From Flavobacterium sp. DG2-3 (GTDB taxonomy: Bacteria > Bacteroidota > Bacteroidia > Flavobacteriales > Flavobacteriaceae): 64,000 nt of DNA. Each line of letters starts with the position of its first letter. The first letter of the stretch is position 1. The translations under genes were made by a program, and so were the position numbers. The stretch covers positions 1 to 64,000 of the forward strand of contig NZ_JAVAMB010000017.1 of assembly GCF_030730925.1 (NCBI RefSeq), in the 5' to 3' direction. Shown piece by piece: positions 16,576 through 25,675 of the stretch. The notes under the pieces were generated by a model, which saw nothing but the letters and a program-made list of their open reading frames with translations, was not told where the DNA came from and searched no databases.

Positions 16576-16663
16576 AAGGCTTAAAGAACATTTATCACTA
16601 AATCAAGAACACTTTTTAGAGTGCTGTATAAACAGTGCTCAGGGCGTCTTGTTAATTACTTAA
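16571..16663 (+). CDS. Leader peptide C, locus 1 (MARLKEHLSL frame)
   Basis: A 30-codon frame beginning MARLKEHLSL, with a Cys-Cys pair at residues 18-19 and its stop 15 nt before the susC ATG. The first ten residues are identical in locus 2, with a silent AGG/AGA change in codon 3. The short spacing suits translational coupling to susC. Because the DNA here is nearly identical between the loci, conservation could instead reflect an RNA element. Confidence 0.45.
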   Translation: MARLKEHLSLNQEHFLECCINSAQGVLLIT

Positions 16664-16678
16664 AACCAATACAAAGAA

Positions 16679-19600
16679 ATGAAAAAAAAGTTAAACATAC
16701 ACATACTGCTGTTTCTACTCTTGATAACGGCAGGAATACAAGCCCAGAATACCACGCCTCTTATACAATCAAAACTAGACGGAACTGTTGTAGATGATAT
16801 TACAAATCAGCCTATTATCGGTGCTTCTGTTACCATTAAAGGAACTACTCACGGTGTTGTGACAGATGCAGAAGGAAAATTTTATTTTCAGACAGGACAA
16901 AAATTCCCCTATACTTTGATTATAAGTTACATCGGATACAAAAAACTGGAAATAATTGTGGAGAAAAATCCAGTAATCATAAATCTTAAAGAAGAGCGTC
17001 AAGAACTGGAAGAATTGGTTGTTGTGGGATACGGAACTCAGAAAAGAAAAGACATTACAGGTTCTGTCGCTTCGGTTCCAAAAGCCAATTTGTCGCAGGT
17101 GACTTCTTCTGCAGACAACCTATTAAGAGGTGCTGTTGCTGGAGTTGTAGTTACACAAAGTTCTGGCCGTCCTGGTGCTTCTTCAAGTGTCCGCATTCGC
17201 GGAGGAAATTCCATTACGGCTGGTAATGAACCGCTTTATGTTGTAGATGGCATTTTAATTTACAATGATAACAGCAACAGTTCGGCTGGAGTAAGTTTTG
17301 CTGGAGCAACTGTAAACGTTCTTTCTACTATTAATCCTGCTGATATCGAATCGATGGAAGTTCTTAAAGATGCTTCTGCAACAGCTATTTACGGTTCTCG
17401 AGGCGCTAATGGAGTTGTGATTATTACGACTAAAAAAGGAACAAAAGGACAGGATAATATTTCGTATCAAGGCTATTTCGGATTCCAAAATATTTCGAAA
17501 AAACTAAGATTAATGAATGCCAGCGAATGGGCAAGTTTAAGAAATGATGTTCAAGCAAGTATCGGACAAGCTCCATCCTTTTCTGCTGCACAAATTGAAG
17601 CTTTAAAAACTTCTGGAAATTATGATTGGCAATCTGCGGCATTTATTACAGCTGCTCCAGTTCAAAATCATAATTTATCTTTTTCTGGTGGAGACGAAAA
17701 ATCTAGATATGCAGTCTCTGCAGGATATTTTGATCAAGATGGAATTGTTTTAGGATCTGATTTTAAACGTATATCGCTTAGAGTAAACTACGAAAGAAAC
17801 TATTCTCAGAAATTCAAATTTGGTGTAAACGCTAATTATACCAACTCTATTTCAAATGGTGTGGGTACCAATGGAGGCGCAGGAGCCGGAAGAAATCCGA
17901 ACCCGTTGGTTAGTGTGGTTTTGACAGCGCCAGTGGTTCCTATTAAAAATGCAGACGGGAGCTACAATGTAACCAACAATCCGTATGCAACGTCTGTAAA
18001 CGGTTATGTTCCGAACCCGATTAACGATTTGGATAATACGACAAATGAAACGAAATTGAATAGAATTCTAACCAGTTTATTTGGCGAGTATAAATTCAAT
18101 AAAGAATTAACGGCTAAGGTTGCAGTAAGCGGTGATGTATTGAATACCAAACAAAATTACTACGCTCCGTCTAACACTACAACAGGCGCTGGAACAAAGG
18201 GACTGGCTTCTATTGGAGAAAGATTAGTGAGTTCTGTTTTAAATGAAAACACGCTTAATTATAACACCCATTTTGGCGAAAACCATAAATTTTCTGCTTT
18301 AGGAGGTTATACCCTTCAATACACAAAAGGTGAAGTTTCAAATGCTGGAGCCCAAACTTTTGTAAACGATGCCAATACTTATAACGCTATTCAAGATGGT
18401 GTTCCTGTAAAACCTTACAGCGACGCTTATGAAAGTGTATTAAAATCTTGGTTGGCTAGGGTAAATTATTCTTATAAAGGAAAATATAATTTCACTTTAT
18501 CTGGCCGTGCTGACGGTTCTTCAAGATTTGGTTCTGAATCGCTTTGGGGCTACTTTCCTTCTGCTGGATTTTCATGGAATATTACAGACGAAGAATTCGC
18601 AAACAACATTAAAGGTGTAACCGAAGCCAAACTAAGAATTACAGCAGGAACAACAGGAAACCAAGAAATTGGAAATTATCTTCCGCTAGCTTCTATGGGA
18701 TCTGTAAACTATTCTTTCGGAGGGACTTTATACACAGGTCTGGCTCCTACCCGATTGGCAAACCCAGATTTGAAATGGGAAAAAACGAATCAATATAATG
18801 TTGGATTGGATTTATCATTGCTTGACCGAAAAATCAATTTTGTTTTTGATGTGTATTACAAAAAGACAAAAGATTTATTAATCAATGTTCCAGTTCCGTT
18901 GAGTTCTGGTTATGCTACAGTGCTTCAAAATATTGGTGGAGTTGAAAATAAAGGTCTCGAAATTGGTTTAACAACTGAAAATGTAAAAACAAAAAACTTT
19001 GCTTGGAATTCGAATATCGTATTTTCTCTTAATCGAAATAAAGTTACCGAGATTGGAAATGGTGTAAATGAATTTTTCCCAGTCGTTCCAAACGGTTCTT
19101 TATTGCAGCAACAGCCTGTTATTGTAAAAGTTGGTCTGCCTTTGGGATCTTTCTGGGGATACAAAACCAATGGAATTTTCCAGACTCAGGAAGAGGTGAA
19201 TACCCAACCAAAAATCAACAGTTTAGCTAATACAAAAGTGGGAGACAGAAAATATGTTGACAGCAATGGCGACGGCGTAATTACAGCTTTGGATAAAGGA
19301 AATTTAGGCACTTCTCAACCCAAATTTGTTGGAAGTTTCAGCAATACGGTTTCCTACAATGATTTTGATTTGAATTTCTCTTTTCAAGGAGCTTACGGAG
19401 GAAAAATCTTTAATGCTTTAAATCAGCAGTTAGAAATTTCAACACTTGGAACCAATGCTGCCGCAACTTTAAATGACCGTTGGACACCAACGAATCCGAG
19501 CAACGAAATTCCGAGAGCTTCGAGTTCTCCGTTGGGAATCGTTTCGGAACGCTACGTTGAAGACGCTTCTTTCTTGCGATTGAAATTAATCACTTTGGGA

Positions 19601-19810
19601 TATACTTTACCTAAAAGCGTTTCGAAAAAACTGGGAACAAAAAGCGTAAAAATCTACGTATCAGCAGAAAACTTAATTACATGGACTAAATATACGGGCT
19701 ACGATCCAGAAGTAAGTTCATACGAGCAAAACAACTTATATCCAGGAATTGATTTTGGTTCTTATCCAAATTCTAAAACTTTTATTTCTGGCCTTAACGT
19801 AACATTCTAA
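16679..19810 (+). CDS. SusC/RagA-family TonB-linked outer membrane transporter, sulfatase locus 1
   Basis: Outer membrane channel of 1043 aa that works with the adjacent SusD lipoprotein and TonB to import large molecules. It has a signal peptide ending near AQN, a carboxypeptidase-regulatory-like domain (about 33-110), a plug domain starting near VVGYGTQKRKDITGSV, and a beta-barrel ending in the terminal aromatic LNVTF. The DVLNT/ITTKKGT SusC marks (DATATAIYGSRGANGVVIITTKKG region) are present. There is no N-terminal STN signalling extension and no nearby anti-sigma gene, so control probably lies in the long leader upstream. Confidence 0.95.
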   Translation: MKKKLNIHILLFLLLITAGIQAQNTTPLIQSKLDGTVVDDITNQPIIGASVTIKGTTHGVVTDAEGKFYFQTGQKFPYTLIISYIGYKKLEIIVEKNPVIINLKEERQELEELVVVGYGTQKRKDITGSVASVPKANLSQVTSSADNLLRGAVAGVVVTQSSGRPGASSSVRIRGGNSITAGNEPLYVVDGILIYNDNSNSSAGVSFAGATVNVLSTINPADIESMEVLKDASATAIYGSRGANGVVIITTKKGTKGQDNISYQGYFGFQNISKKLRLMNASEWASLRNDVQASIGQAPSFSAAQIEALKTSGNYDWQSAAFITAAPVQNHNLSFSGGDEKSRYAVSAGYFDQDGIVLGSDFKRISLRVNYERNYSQKFKFGVNANYTNSISNGVGTNGGAGAGRNPNPLVSVVLTAPVVPIKNADGSYNVTNNPYATSVNGYVPNPINDLDNTTNETKLNRILTSLFGEYKFNKELTAKVAVSGDVLNTKQNYYAPSNTTTGAGTKGLASIGERLVSSVLNENTLNYNTHFGENHKFSALGGYTLQYTKGEVSNAGAQTFVNDANTYNAIQDGVPVKPYSDAYESVLKSWLARVNYSYKGKYNFTLSGRADGSSRFGSESLWGYFPSAGFSWNITDEEFANNIKGVTEAKLRITAGTTGNQEIGNYLPLASMGSVNYSFGGTLYTGLAPTRLANPDLKWEKTNQYNVGLDLSLLDRKINFVFDVYYKKTKDLLINVPVPLSSGYATVLQNIGGVENKGLEIGLTTENVKTKNFAWNSNIVFSLNRNKVTEIGNGVNEFFPVVPNGSLLQQQPVIVKVGLPLGSFWGYKTNGIFQTQEEVNTQPKINSLANTKVGDRKYVDSNGDGVITALDKGNLGTSQPKFVGSFSNTVSYNDFDLNFSFQGAYGGKIFNALNQQLEISTLGTNAAATLNDRWTPTNPSNEIPRASSSPLGIVSERYVEDASFLRLKLITLGYTLPKSVSKKLGTKSVKIYVSAENLITWTKYTGYDPEVSSYEQNNLYPGIDFGSYPNSKTFISGLNVTF

Positions 19811-19820
19811 GCAAAATACA

Positions 19821-21293
19821 ATGAAAAAGATAATCCTAACAATTATACTAAGCGCAGGAATTTTGACATCGTGCGCAGATCTTGAGGTAACGCCTACCTC
19901 TTTTGTAACCGAAGACAATTATTTTGTCACTCAAGATGATGCTGTGGCGAGCGTTACGGCTGTTTATGCTTCTTTAAGTCTTGATCCAGGCGAACAGAGT
20001 CTGTTTGGAAGAAACCTTTATTTCTTAACCGATATGGCTTCAGATTATGCGGCGGCGGGAGTTTCTGCCACCAATCCGCAAGTTCGAGCGTTGAGCAGTT
20101 TGACCCATGATGCTACTTCAGACCGTGTTCAAGTCGCTTGGAGACAAATTTATGCGGGAATCAACAGAGCCAATGTTTCTATAGATAATATTCAGAAAGT
20201 TTCTGGTTCTGAAGTAGTTAAAACCAGATTAATCAATGAAGCGAAATTCATTAGAGGCTTGCTTTATTTCCAAGCAGTTCGTCTTTGGGGCGGTGTTCCG
20301 ATTGTGTTGCATGAAGCAACTTCTATCAATTTAGGTGATCTAAAAACTAATCGTTCTACGGTGGATGAAGTTTACAATCAAATCATCAAAGATTTGACAG
20401 ATGCTGAAGCTTTGCCAAAAACGTACACAGCAGCAGATGCTGGACGTGCTACTTCCGGTGCTGCAAAAGCAATCTTAGCAAAAGTTTATCTGACTAGAAA
20501 AGATTGGCCAAATGCGATTGCAAAATCAAGAGAAGTAATTGACGGCGGTTACGGATATGCTTTGTTTGAAGATTTTCAGGACATTTTCACTAAAACTAAA
20601 AAGAACGGAAAAGAGCATATTTTCTCTGTTCAGTTTGAACCAAATCAGGCTGGAAATGGTTCTAGCGGAAGCACTTTTCAAGCAACCGCTTTTACCGGAT
20701 TCACTGCTACAGAACCGGCAGATATTATCTCAGACGTTGCTTTGTTTTATGACATTTATGCAGCCGGAGACAAAAGAAGAGATGTTAGTTACGCTAAACA
20801 GCTGCTTAACCCAGCAACAGGAACACTTTACACATTTCCGAAACCTATCTTCAAAAAGTATCTGGATTTAACCAATTTGGCAACTCCTGGAAACGTAGCG
20901 ATCAACTTTCCGGTTATTCGTTATGCCGACATCCTTTTGTCTTTAGCGGAAGCGATAAATGAACAAAGTGGGCCGACAGCTGAAGCTTACGAATTAATCA
21001 ATCAGGTACGAAGAAGAGCTTTCGGAAAAGCCATTACGACTCCAGATCCTACGGTAGATATAGCTGGGTTAGACCAAACTTCTTTTAGAGCCGCGATTCA
21101 GGAAGAGCGTAAAAAAGAATTTGTTCAGGAAGGACAAAGATGGTTTGACTTAGTGAGATGGGGAACTTTGGTTACAGAAATAAAAAAGGTTACGGCCAAA
21201 AACTCTGTTTCAGAAAGAAATAATCTTTATCCAATTCCGCAAAGTGAGAGAAATATTAATCCAGATGGATTGCCGCAAAATCCTGGGTATTAA
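19821..21293 (+). CDS. SusD-family substrate-binding lipoprotein, sulfatase locus 1
   Basis: Surface lipoprotein of 490 aa that lids the SusC channel. The lipobox is ILTSC with lipidated Cys18. The SusD/RagB core includes the N-terminal tetratricopeptide-like region (INEAKFIRGLLYFQAVRLWGGVPIVL) and the C-terminal EERKKEFVQEGQRWFDLVRWG motif. It starts 10 bp after susC. The substrate is unknown; the following sulfatases suggest sulfate-ester compounds. Confidence 0.94.
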   Translation: MKKIILTIILSAGILTSCADLEVTPTSFVTEDNYFVTQDDAVASVTAVYASLSLDPGEQSLFGRNLYFLTDMASDYAAAGVSATNPQVRALSSLTHDATSDRVQVAWRQIYAGINRANVSIDNIQKVSGSEVVKTRLINEAKFIRGLLYFQAVRLWGGVPIVLHEATSINLGDLKTNRSTVDEVYNQIIKDLTDAEALPKTYTAADAGRATSGAAKAILAKVYLTRKDWPNAIAKSREVIDGGYGYALFEDFQDIFTKTKKNGKEHIFSVQFEPNQAGNGSSGSTFQATAFTGFTATEPADIISDVALFYDIYAAGDKRRDVSYAKQLLNPATGTLYTFPKPIFKKYLDLTNLATPGNVAINFPVIRYADILLSLAEAINEQSGPTAEAYELINQVRRRAFGKAITTPDPTVDIAGLDQTSFRAAIQEERKKEFVQEGQRWFDLVRWGTLVTEIKKVTAKNSVSERNNLYPIPQSERNINPDGLPQNPGY

Positions 21294-21429
21294 AATATTT
21301 AAACATACGATTTTGTCATTTCGAGGAACGAGAAATCGCACTAGTTTGTCAAGAAAGATTGGCGATTATTATTGCGTGGGCTTCGACTTCGCTTAGCCTG
21401 ACAAATTGAACAAAAATCTTTTTATGAAA

Positions 21430-21535
21430 ATGATTTTCTAGCCCCGATAGAAGTGGAAATCCTTTTGTGGTCTCGTTTCTTTAACGAGACCACAAAAGAT
21501 TGTAACGGATAGCGGGATTAGCTCCTAAAAAAAAT
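21430..21535 (+). repeat. Structured intergenic element with strong stem, copy 1
   Basis: TTTTGTGGTCTCGTT at 21463-21477 pairs perfectly with 21483-21497 around a TCTTT loop. It is preceded by GATAGAAGTGGAAATCC and followed by TTGTAACGGATAGCGGGATTAGCTCCTAAAAA. Similar 5' and 3' blocks flank a different stem at 45783-45922. The stem could end susCD transcription partially before the sulfatase. A further interspersed repeat (TTTGTCATTTCGAGGAACGAG) lies at about 21314-21420. Confidence 0.6.
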
Positions 21536-21578
21536 AAGAACCTTTATTTAAAACCATATAACTAAAAAACTATAAAAA

Positions 21579-23495
21579 ATGAAAAATTTTAAAAATAGCA
21601 TTTCAATCAAAAGCTCTAAGAAGAGGCTTTTGGTTACTGCTTTCCTAGTGGCACAACTGGGATTTGCACAGGAAAAAGAAGAATTCAAAGGTACAATCGG
21701 TAAAACGTTAGCCGATTCTAAAGAATATTGGCCAGATCCTGTAAAGGCTCCAAAAGGCGCGCCGAACGTGGTTTGGATTTTATTGGATGATGTCGGATTT
21801 GGAGCTGCAAGTGTTTTTGGAGGTTTGATCAATACTCCGACTTTTGATAATCTGGCAAACAACGGACTTCGCTACACCAACTTTCACACAACAGCAATTT
21901 GCGCCCCTACCCGAGCGGCTTTGTTGACTGGAAGAAATTCTGGAAGAGTTCACGTTAGCGGTTTCTCTCACACTATTCTTTCTGCCGGTTTCCCAGGTTG
22001 GGACGGAAGAATTCCATCTGATAAAGGAACTATCGCAGAAATTTTACGTGACAACGGCTACAACACTTTTGCGGTTGGAAAATACGGCGTTACGCCCGAT
22101 GAAGAAGCTTCAGATGCGGGTCCGTTTGATCGTTGGCCGACTGGAAAAGGTTTCGATCATTTTTATGGATTCTTAGGTTCTCAAACCGATCAATATAATC
22201 CAGATTTGGTTGAAGATCAAGTTCATATTAAACCAGACGGACGCCATTTGAACGAATTGATTACTGATAAAGCGATCAGTTATATCCAGAAACAACAAAA
22301 AGCAGCGCCAGGAAAACCATTTTTCTTGTACTACGCGCCAGGAGCGGTTCATGCACCTCATCAGGTTGCGGAAAAATGGGTTGAACCGTATAAAGGAAAA
22401 TTTGATGAAGGCTGGGATGTTTACCGCGAAAAGGTATTGGCAAACCAAAAGAAACTAGGCGTAATTCCGCAAAATGCTGTACTTCCTGATCGTAATACGC
22501 TTATTACAGAATGGAAAAAATTAACTCCAGAACAAAAGAAAGTGTATGCAAGATTTATGGAAGTTTACGCTGGATTCCTGACGTATACGGATTATGAAAT
22601 TGGAAGAGTTGTCGATTATTTAAAACAAAGCGGACAACTTGATAATACATTGATTTTTGTTGCTATTGGAGATAATGGAGCGAGTAAAGAAGGAACTTTA
22701 CAGGGAACAATCAATCAAAGTTTGTTTTCTCAAGGAAAAACTGATGAAGAAAATTTTGAAAGTAACTTGAAAAACATTGGAGAAATTGGAACGGCAAAAG
22801 GCTTAAATACCAATTATCCGTTGGGATGGGCGCAGGCAACCAATGCTCCTTTCAAAAACTGGAAACAAGATGCACAGTCTGAAGGCGGAACGCGTAATCC
22901 GTTGATCGTTTTTTATCCGAACGGAATTAAAGACAAAGGTGGCATCAGAAACCAATACAGCCACGTAACCGATCTTTTGCCGACAACTTTGGATATTGCT
23001 GGAATTAAAGCCCCAGAATATATTAAAAATATAAAACAAGATATTATTCAGGGTTCTACTTTCAAAGCTTCATTAGATAATCCGAAAGCAGAATCTTTAC
23101 ACAAAGTGCAGTATTACTACATCTTCGGAAATAGAGCAATTTATAAAGACGGATGGAAAGCTTCTGCCGCGCACTTACCAGATTCTTTTGCAGTGAAAAA
23201 ATCTTTAGGAAGTAGTGAAAAACCTGCGCCAAGCAATTTTGACACTGATGTTTGGGAATTATACAATCTAAACGAAGATTTTAACGAACGTAACAATCTG
23301 GCGAAAAAATATCCTGAAAAACTGGCCGAACTTCAAAAACTGTTTGACGAACAGGCCAAAGAAAACAATGTATACCCGCTGATTGACTGGCAGGATGTTT
23401 ACAACAGAAGAATCCATAACACTGGAGCTGACAAAGGAAAAACAGTTTCTGATTTAATCAAACAGGCAACTAAACCTGGGGGAACTACAAATTAA
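21579..23495 (+). CDS. Secreted arylsulfatase (Cys-type), locus 1
   Basis: Sulfate-ester hydrolase of 638 aa of the alkaline-phosphatase superfamily. A signal peptide (basic start, hydrophobic core, cut near GFAQ) indicates export. Asp70-Asp71 in WILLDDVGFG bind calcium. Cys108 in CAPTRAALLTGR is the residue converted to formylglycine. A second metal region appears at FVAIGDNGASKEG. Sulfate release outside the cytoplasm fits the SusCD context. The maturase that makes formylglycine is not in the window. Confidence 0.94.
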   Translation: MKNFKNSISIKSSKKRLLVTAFLVAQLGFAQEKEEFKGTIGKTLADSKEYWPDPVKAPKGAPNVVWILLDDVGFGAASVFGGLINTPTFDNLANNGLRYTNFHTTAICAPTRAALLTGRNSGRVHVSGFSHTILSAGFPGWDGRIPSDKGTIAEILRDNGYNTFAVGKYGVTPDEEASDAGPFDRWPTGKGFDHFYGFLGSQTDQYNPDLVEDQVHIKPDGRHLNELITDKAISYIQKQQKAAPGKPFFLYYAPGAVHAPHQVAEKWVEPYKGKFDEGWDVYREKVLANQKKLGVIPQNAVLPDRNTLITEWKKLTPEQKKVYARFMEVYAGFLTYTDYEIGRVVDYLKQSGQLDNTLIFVAIGDNGASKEGTLQGTINQSLFSQGKTDEENFESNLKNIGEIGTAKGLNTNYPLGWAQATNAPFKNWKQDAQSEGGTRNPLIVFYPNGIKDKGGIRNQYSHVTDLLPTTLDIAGIKAPEYIKNIKQDIIQGSTFKASLDNPKAESLHKVQYYYIFGNRAIYKDGWKASAAHLPDSFAVKKSLGSSEKPAPSNFDTDVWELYNLNEDFNERNNLAKKYPEKLAELQKLFDEQAKENNVYPLIDWQDVYNRRIHNTGADKGKTVSDLIKQATKPGGTTN

Positions 23496-23504
23496 TACAT
23501 CACA

Positions 23505-23600
23505 ACCTGCAAGGTTTCCAAAACCTTGTAGGTTTAACTAAGTCTTAAAAATTATCCCTACAAGGTTTTGTCCCGAAGCTTCGGGATGCAGGAAATCTAA
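23505..23600. repeat. Palindromic repeat after sulfatase 1
   Basis: Contains ACCTGCAAGGTTTCCAAAACC and TTGTAGGTTT, an imperfect palindrome, then CCTACAAGGTTTTG and the perfect 12-bp palindrome CCCGAAGCTTCGGG-core. It resembles the AAACCTGACAGG palindromes at 27315 and 27548. Confidence 0.55.
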
Positions 23601-23612
23601 AAACAAAACAAT

Positions 23613-23732
23613 ATGAAACGAGTAGATTATGAAATTATAGGAAAAAAGATTGTCGTTGGGATAATCTTGTTTTTAGTTCCGCTGGCGATTTTGGCCGGAG
23701 GATTAACCATTATTAATCAATTTTTAAAATAA
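23613..23732 (+). CDS. 39-aa single-span membrane protein
   Basis: A short frame (MKRVDYEIIGKKIVVGI...) with one hydrophobic segment of about 22 residues (13-34) and a short polar tail ending NQFLK. It ends 6 bp before the fatty-acid-hydroxylase-family gene, so the two are probably co-translated. I do not recognise a family. Spacing and the ATG start support a real small gene, possibly a partner of the membrane hydroxylase. Confidence 0.6.
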   Translation: MKRVDYEIIGKKIVVGIILFLVPLAILAGGLTIINQFLK

Positions 23733-23738
23733 GAAATC

Positions 23739-24797
23739 ATGGCAGCAGTTCAAAATTCAAAATTGACAAGAGACTTGACCATTAGTCTTTTTATTTATTC
23801 ATTGCCAGTGTTGGCAATTTACCTTTATTTTCAGCTGGGCGGCGCTTCAGTAACCGAATCTCATTTGACAGTACCTGCATTTTTACAATTTCTACAGCCT
23901 GCTTTCGCTAACATTAGATCGTGGGGATTAATCGTATTTATGATTGTACTAGGAATTATCGAATTTGCAGCAGGTTTATATGACGATGAATGGACAGGAG
24001 AAGAACGCAAAATTGACATTGTTTCTTTTCTTGCTCCAAAATTGCTTCTACCTCCAATAATTGCTTTTTTCAGTTTAACCGCTTTGCCTTATTTAATACC
24101 GAATTTGGCAAATTCATTATCATGGGTTCCGTTTTGGGGAGGCTTTTTCCTAATCGCAATTGCCGATGATTTAACACAGTATTGGTACCATCGTTTGCAT
24201 CATCAAGTTCCGTTTTTATGGCGTTTTCATAGAACACATCATTCTGCTCCATACATGGGAATGGCGATGGCTTCTCGACAAAACTTTATTTACACGGTTT
24301 TCTTTTCTCAAATTTATCTGACTGCAACGCTAACGTATTTAGGTTTAGGATTGCCAGCTTTGTTTGTTTTGGTTATTAAAAGTTTCATCACATTAGGCGC
24401 GCATTCAAGTATTAAATGGGACAAACCATTTTACAAATACAAAGTTTTGCATCCGATTGCTTGGGTTTTAGAAAGATTAATTTCTACTCCTGCAACGCAT
24501 CATGCACATCATGCCGATACAAGCGGAGACGGTGTAGGACATTTTAAAGGAAACTTCGGAAATATGTTTTTTATCTGGGATATGATTTTCGGGACTGGAT
24601 TAATTACTCGTAAATATCCAGAATCTTACGGAATGAAATCATACAAACAAGAAGAATGGTACGCACAGTTTCTTTGGCCAATTTTTAAATCTAAAAAGGA
24701 AGGAAGTGCTTTGGCTGAAGGCGTATTAGCAGTTCCGCAAAAGCCAAAAGCTGTTATTGCCGAAGAAACTCCTGCGCCAGTTTTAGAACAGGTTTAA
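23739..24797 (+). CDS. Fatty acid hydroxylase / sterol desaturase family membrane protein
   Basis: Di-iron membrane oxygenase family, 352 aa with several membrane segments. The histidine boxes are visible: HRLHH, HRTHH (in WRFHRTHHSAPYMG) and HAHHADTSGDGVGH. Members hydroxylate or desaturate lipids. Its place between two sulfatases is unexpected; a role in processing a sulfated lipid or sterol-like ligand is possible but unproven. The C-terminal ~30 residues are Pro/Ala-rich and polar. Confidence 0.88.
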   Translation: MAAVQNSKLTRDLTISLFIYSLPVLAIYLYFQLGGASVTESHLTVPAFLQFLQPAFANIRSWGLIVFMIVLGIIEFAAGLYDDEWTGEERKIDIVSFLAPKLLLPPIIAFFSLTALPYLIPNLANSLSWVPFWGGFFLIAIADDLTQYWYHRLHHQVPFLWRFHRTHHSAPYMGMAMASRQNFIYTVFFSQIYLTATLTYLGLGLPALFVLVIKSFITLGAHSSIKWDKPFYKYKVLHPIAWVLERLISTPATHHAHHADTSGDGVGHFKGNFGNMFFIWDMIFGTGLITRKYPESYGMKSYKQEEWYAQFLWPIFKSKKEGSALAEGVLAVPQKPKAVIAEETPAPVLEQV

Positions 24798-24807
24798 TAT
24801 TTGGGAT

Positions 24808-25524
24808 ATGAAAAATCAAATTTTAAAAACCAGTTTAACAGCAATTGCCTTTTTGTGGGCGGTTGCTGCTTTTTCGCAAAATGAAATTCATAGTTCTTTA
24901 TCGTTAGATTCTTTTTATTCGAAAATAAAAAACCAGACGAATCCACAGATTGTTGACGCCAGAACTCCCGAAGAATTTGCTTTGAACCATATTGAGGGCG
25001 CTGTAAATTTCAATCTTCAATCTGAAAACTATTCGCAACAAATTGCCAAACTAGATAAATCTAAACCCGTTTTTATTTATTCGATCGGAGCAGGAAGAAG
25101 TGTACAGTTAGAAAAGGAACTTCTAAAAATCGGATTTAGTGAAGCATATAGTTTAGAAGGCGGAATCGCGAATTGGATTGGAAATGGCAAACCGTTTTAT
25201 TCTAATTTAAAAAGCAAATTATCGCTGGCCGAATTCAATAAAATCATTGCCGAAAATAAAAACGTTTTGGTTGATATTGGTTCCAAATACTGCGGTCCTT
25301 GCAAAAAAGTCAAACCGATTCTCGAAAACATTCGATCTGAATACGGCAACAATTTGAAAATCGTAGAAATCGAGTTAGAAGACAGTCCGCAGGTTATTGC
25401 CGATTTAAAAACGGTAAAAGTTTTTCCGACTTTAATTTTATATGAAAACGGAAAGATTGTTTTTAAGAAAGAAGGAATCAATGATTTGAAAAATGAAGTT
25501 GATGTTGCTTTAGCTTCGAAATAA
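24808..25524 (+). CDS. Exported rhodanese-like/thioredoxin fusion protein
   Basis: A 238-aa protein with a signal peptide (cut near AAFSQ). A rhodanese-like domain (about 30-130) carries VDARTPEEFALNHIEGAVNF, but the catalytic Cys loop reads IYSIGAGRS, with Ser where rhodanese has Cys. A thioredoxin domain (about 140-238) has an intact CGPC site in SKYCGPCKKVKP. So the thioredoxin part should be redox-active in the periplasm, while the rhodanese part is probably a binding domain only. It begins 10 bp after the hydroxylase-family gene and belongs to the same operon. Confidence 0.88.
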   Translation: MKNQILKTSLTAIAFLWAVAAFSQNEIHSSLSLDSFYSKIKNQTNPQIVDARTPEEFALNHIEGAVNFNLQSENYSQQIAKLDKSKPVFIYSIGAGRSVQLEKELLKIGFSEAYSLEGGIANWIGNGKPFYSNLKSKLSLAEFNKIIAENKNVLVDIGSKYCGPCKKVKPILENIRSEYGNNLKIVEIELEDSPQVIADLKTVKVFPTLILYENGKIVFKKEGINDLKNEVDVALASK

Positions 25525-25535
25525 GACAATTATTG

Positions 25536-25600
25536 TCATCCTGAGCGAAGTCGAAGGACACGCAAGTAGCTCTACAAAGATTGGATTTCGCATTTGAGCA
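25536..25600. repeat. Interspersed repeat (partial copy of the 60574 element family)
   Basis: Contains TGTCATCCTGAGCGAAGTCG and CAAGTAGCTCTACAAAGATTG; the latter matches, in reverse complement with one change, the centre of the large inverted repeat at 60574-60670. Confidence 0.55.
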
Positions 25601-25675
25601 ACATGAAGCTTTGTCAAAGTTTTGAACTTTGACAAAGCTTCTTATAATTCTATTAAAAAATTAACCAAAACCATT

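Noticed and set aside
16160..16678. A known metabolite riboswitch (for example a SAM class) in the sulfatase leader
   Set aside because: I could not match the sequence to a riboswitch consensus by eye; an Infernal/Rfam scan would decide.
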